From positions 248,001-312,000 of the forward strand of contig JADNRY010000025.1 of the NCBI GenBank assembly GCA_015501585.1: a stretch of 64,000 nucleotides of DNA, given 5' to 3'. This DNA comes from Rhodocollybia butyracea (lineage: Eukaryota > Basidiomycota > Agaricomycetes > Agaricales > Omphalotaceae). Shown here one piece after another: positions 61,618 through 64,000 of the stretch (positions are counted from its first letter, which is position 1; the number at the start of each line of letters is the position of its first letter). The position numbers were made by a program, and so were the translations under genes. The notes under the pieces are model-generated. The model searched no databases and was not told the origin of the DNA. It saw only the letters and a program-made list of their open reading frames with translations.

Positions 61618-62756
61618 TTAACAATCTCCTGCAGTGGATTTTGCTACTAGTGGCTGAAAAATAAGAGGACGGGAGACTAGGACGCGAGGTGAGTCGAGAC
61701 CAGTGTTAAAAGAAAATGAAACAGGTAGATTGAAGAAAAACGAAAGAGGCATATGATAAGCGTTCAATGGAGAGGGATATTCACCCGCTGAAACATCAAA
61801 CGCGTGGTGTTCTGAGAGCTGCTTTCTCAGCCTGGTCACCTCCTCTTGTAGCTCTCTCTCGCGTTCGGATGTATCCGAAGGAGAGGCATTGTATGGAGGA
61901 GGAGGGTGGAAAGGAGAAGGAGGAGGAGGGGGAGAGGGAGGAGGAGGAGGGAGGGACGACGAGGTAAGACTGACGCCTGGCGCCAAAGTTTGGTTGCATT
62001 TCGAACATACACTCCGAGTAGGGAGAGAGACGTTGGAACTCTTCGGTGAGGAGGGAGTCTGCGCATCCGCACTTTCAGAAACACAAGGGAGGTTTGGCGT
62101 CCACGTATCATTGGCAGGGGCGTCCTCCCGGAGGACCCCATTGTGTTTCATGTCGTTAAATTCAACAGGACGGTCACGAGTAATTATCACTGACGGGGCG
62201 TCTGGAGGAAAGGTAACATAACGACCTTTTCGTTCCAAGGTGGATAGAAATAGTACCATCTATACGATCAAGCCATCTGTGCGCGCAAGTTCCATTCCGA
62301 AGGTGTAGCTTTGTCCCTGCGCCAGCCTAGACGTGAATCCGCTTGCTCAATAAGAGGATATGCTTTGCGGAATTGCTGTTGAAAAAATAGATCAATCCGA
62401 AAAACCATAGTTATCGAGCGAGAGGAATACCGTGAAGGATATCAAAAGACGGTCGTGTTTTAGACAGAACTGTATATAGCCGGGTAAGAAGTATCGGGGA
62501 CACGGGGAAACTTATTCGAAGTTTGGTGGAGTTTTCGAACGGTTTTCTTGAAACTTTGAATACTGTTGGTGAGTTACTGGTGTTTGGGGGCCGATATCAC
62601 TCACTCTCCTAAAGCAAGTTCTAGATCTTGGATGGCAAGACTGTCTTTCCAGGATGCATGCGGAGCAAGAAGAACATAAGAGAAAGCCATTCGGATCACC
62701 CAGGCAGAACTATTAGGGAATGACCGGGGAGGTAGTAGTTCGTCGTCATCGAACAT
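61618..62756 (-). pseudogene. Degenerate paralogue of the WTPN gene
   Basis: Corresponds to the gene at 23488-24289 with the same intron positions. Recognisable parts are ASWKDSLAIQDLELALGE before intron 1, YFLPGYIQF before intron 2, PSEWNLRAQMA, then YVTFPPDAPSVIITR and NDTWTPNLPC. Lesions: the frame is lost between the KFPR and YFLPG blocks, a TGA follows WNLRAQMA, and the frame changes again before RYVTFPPD. The downstream frame is long and open (213 codons) with a CSKCN pair, a Pro-rich stretch and a coiled-coil segment (ERELQEEVTRLRKQLSE). That last segment is shared with the gene at 63249-64000, so the 3' part may still be expressed or belong to a rearranged gene. Confidence 0.6.
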
Positions 62757-63248
62757 GAATCAAAAGTGTGGCATAAGCGCTCATTAACATTACCTACATT
62801 GCTCTCAGAATCCTCCCTTGGCGACTGTTTAACGTTCAACTCCAACCAATGGACCAGCTCTCTGGTCGAATGTTTGGAAGGATGAGCATGAAAATAGAAG
62901 TATATCGTTATTCTATCGTATAAAACAACTTATGACAATAAAGTTTCAGAGCGATCTTTCAAAAACAGAAAAAAGGTAAAACTCGTCTAAACTCAACCAG
63001 ACTCAACCCGAAATCCAAGCTCCCGTCATCTGGTTACCACTTGACGCATTGAGCCGGTCTTCCTCGGTGGATGGTAAGATGATAAAAACACTGGCGGCGG
63101 CTAGCGAACTGGAGAACAAGATGTAAGAGGCTAGAACGCGAGGTGAGTCGAGACCACAGTTGAAGGGAATCGAAACAAGTAGATTGAAGAAAAATGAAAC
63201 GAGTATTTCATAAGCGTAATGAAAGGGGATTACTTACCCGTTGAAATA
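62757..63248. repeat. Spacer containing duplicated 3' flank
   Basis: 63110-63248 repeats 61670-61785: 'aggctagaacgcgaggtgagtcgagacca', 'gtagattgaagaaaaa.gaaa' and the following stretch. The duplication continues into the coiled-coil exon of the next gene, so two neighbouring genes share a 3' end. Confidence 0.6.
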
Positions 63249-64000
63249 TCAAACACGGTTGGATTCTGAGAGCTGCTTTCTCAACCTGATCACCTCCTCT
63301 TCTAACTCCCTCTTGCGTTCAGATGCAGTCTCTAATACAACCTGATAGTCATATTGATGTGAACAGAGGACAGAGGCGGGGGCGGTATTACCTGAGCTAC
63401 CCTTGGGAATCGAGAGTCAAGGAGATCCTAAGAAGAGAAAGTGTCGAAATTGCGTTAGATTAGAAAGGAACGAAAGCAAAGATCCATCGCCACAACTTCA
63501 AGCGGCAAGAAAAGTAAGACTCACTTGATAATATGCACGATCCCGGAAAAGTAGTTCAGTCCAGCCTGCGAACCTATCTGTGGCAACAAGTTAACCTTCA
63601 ATGTTCTGAAAGTATATAGATTTAACGGTTTACGTGCCTACATTCTTCTTTTTCACGCATTTTTGCAAGATAATAGCGATGTCTGTTCTGCGCCGAACTT
63701 GTACTGAGTCATCAGGAAGTTTATCGTTGAGAAGGTATACAGATTCGAAGAGCTTCTGGAAGGCACCCTAGATTCATGACTTGAGTGAGAGTGATGGCAA
63801 AGAGGCGGCGTCTTACCTTGGCGTAACCCTCCGTGGCAGAATCCCACTTTGAGACTGCACAATGTTCTCGTGCCTTCCGTATCAACTTGATCATGTTTTT
63901 GAGGGTCTTGACCTTTGCAACACTGTCCAACAATGGAATCACTGGCAATCCGTTCGCCGAGGCTACAAAATCCGCTGCTGATGGTCTTGTGGGTTCTGCG
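63249..64000 (-). CDS. 3' part of an unrecognised gene, continues past window
   Basis: Exons on the minus strand include VIPLLDSVAKVKTLKNMIK and HCAVSKWDSATEGYAK (64000 to about 63816), GAFQKLFESVYLLNDKL with RRRTDIAIILQKCV (about 63768-63645), WTELLFRDRAYYQ (about 63577-63526), DLLDSRFPRVAQ (about 63427-63392), and a coiled-coil exon (SERKRELEEEVIRLRKQ) that stops at 63249. The first two exons look helical, TPR- or MIT-like, but I cannot name a family. One junction (about 63644 to 63577) does not keep frame with the splice sites I see, so either the site differs or there is a lesion. The start lies outside the window. Confidence 0.5.

Overview
The window reads as nuclear DNA of a mushroom-forming basidiomycete (Agaricomycetes). 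The signs are genes split by many short introns (about 35-90 nt, mostly GT-AG with a few GC-AG), an F-box family typical of that class, a basidiomycete Zn2Cys6 regulator, Kss1/Fus3-type MAP kinases, and a LINE fragment of RNase H plus zf-RVT type. There are no operons, ribosome binding sites or CRISPR arrays. All exon joins below were read by eye from splice signals and frame continuity.

Region 1 (1-4751) is mostly non-coding and ends in a decayed F-box gene. Region 2 (about 5-18.2 kb) is a restless accessory region. It holds two families of predicted small secreted proteins. Family P has one intact gene (6233-7097) and one broken by a 1.1 kb long-inverted-repeat transposon (8080-9217). Family Q has three intact paralogues (12928-13843 minus, 15384-16208 plus, 17077-18182 plus) that share a five-exon plan with a 10-13 nt micro-exon and a conserved upstream block. 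Relics, chimeric junctions, a LINE fragment, a hairpin MITE and several dispersed repeats surround them.

Region 3 (19.4-29.1 kb) holds an AKR1-type palmitoyltransferase with displaced copies of its last exon, a small tRNA cluster, an unrecognised gene with a WTPN motif, a single-exon F-box-like gene and a secreted amidase. Region 4 (29.7-36.0 kb) is a tandem array of three paralogous eight-exon genes of unknown function; the third is damaged and a fourth relic lies at 24.4 kb. Region 5 (36-49 kb) has a MITE with a short iterated motif, two intact TEY MAP kinase paralogues about 10 kb apart, and a large Zn2Cys6 regulator between them.

Region 6 (49-64 kb) has a long gene-poor stretch, a full-length acireductone-dioxygenase-like protein that seems to have lost most metal ligands, an agaric-type hypothetical gene placed head-to-tail with a second Zn2Cys6 regulator, a DUF4048-like protein, a pseudogene related to the WTPN gene, and the 3' part of a gene that leaves the window.

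The most novel material is the Q and P secreted families and the tandem family of region 4. Housekeeping and signalling genes (AKR1, MAP kinases, regulators, DUF4048-like) are intact and conventional.
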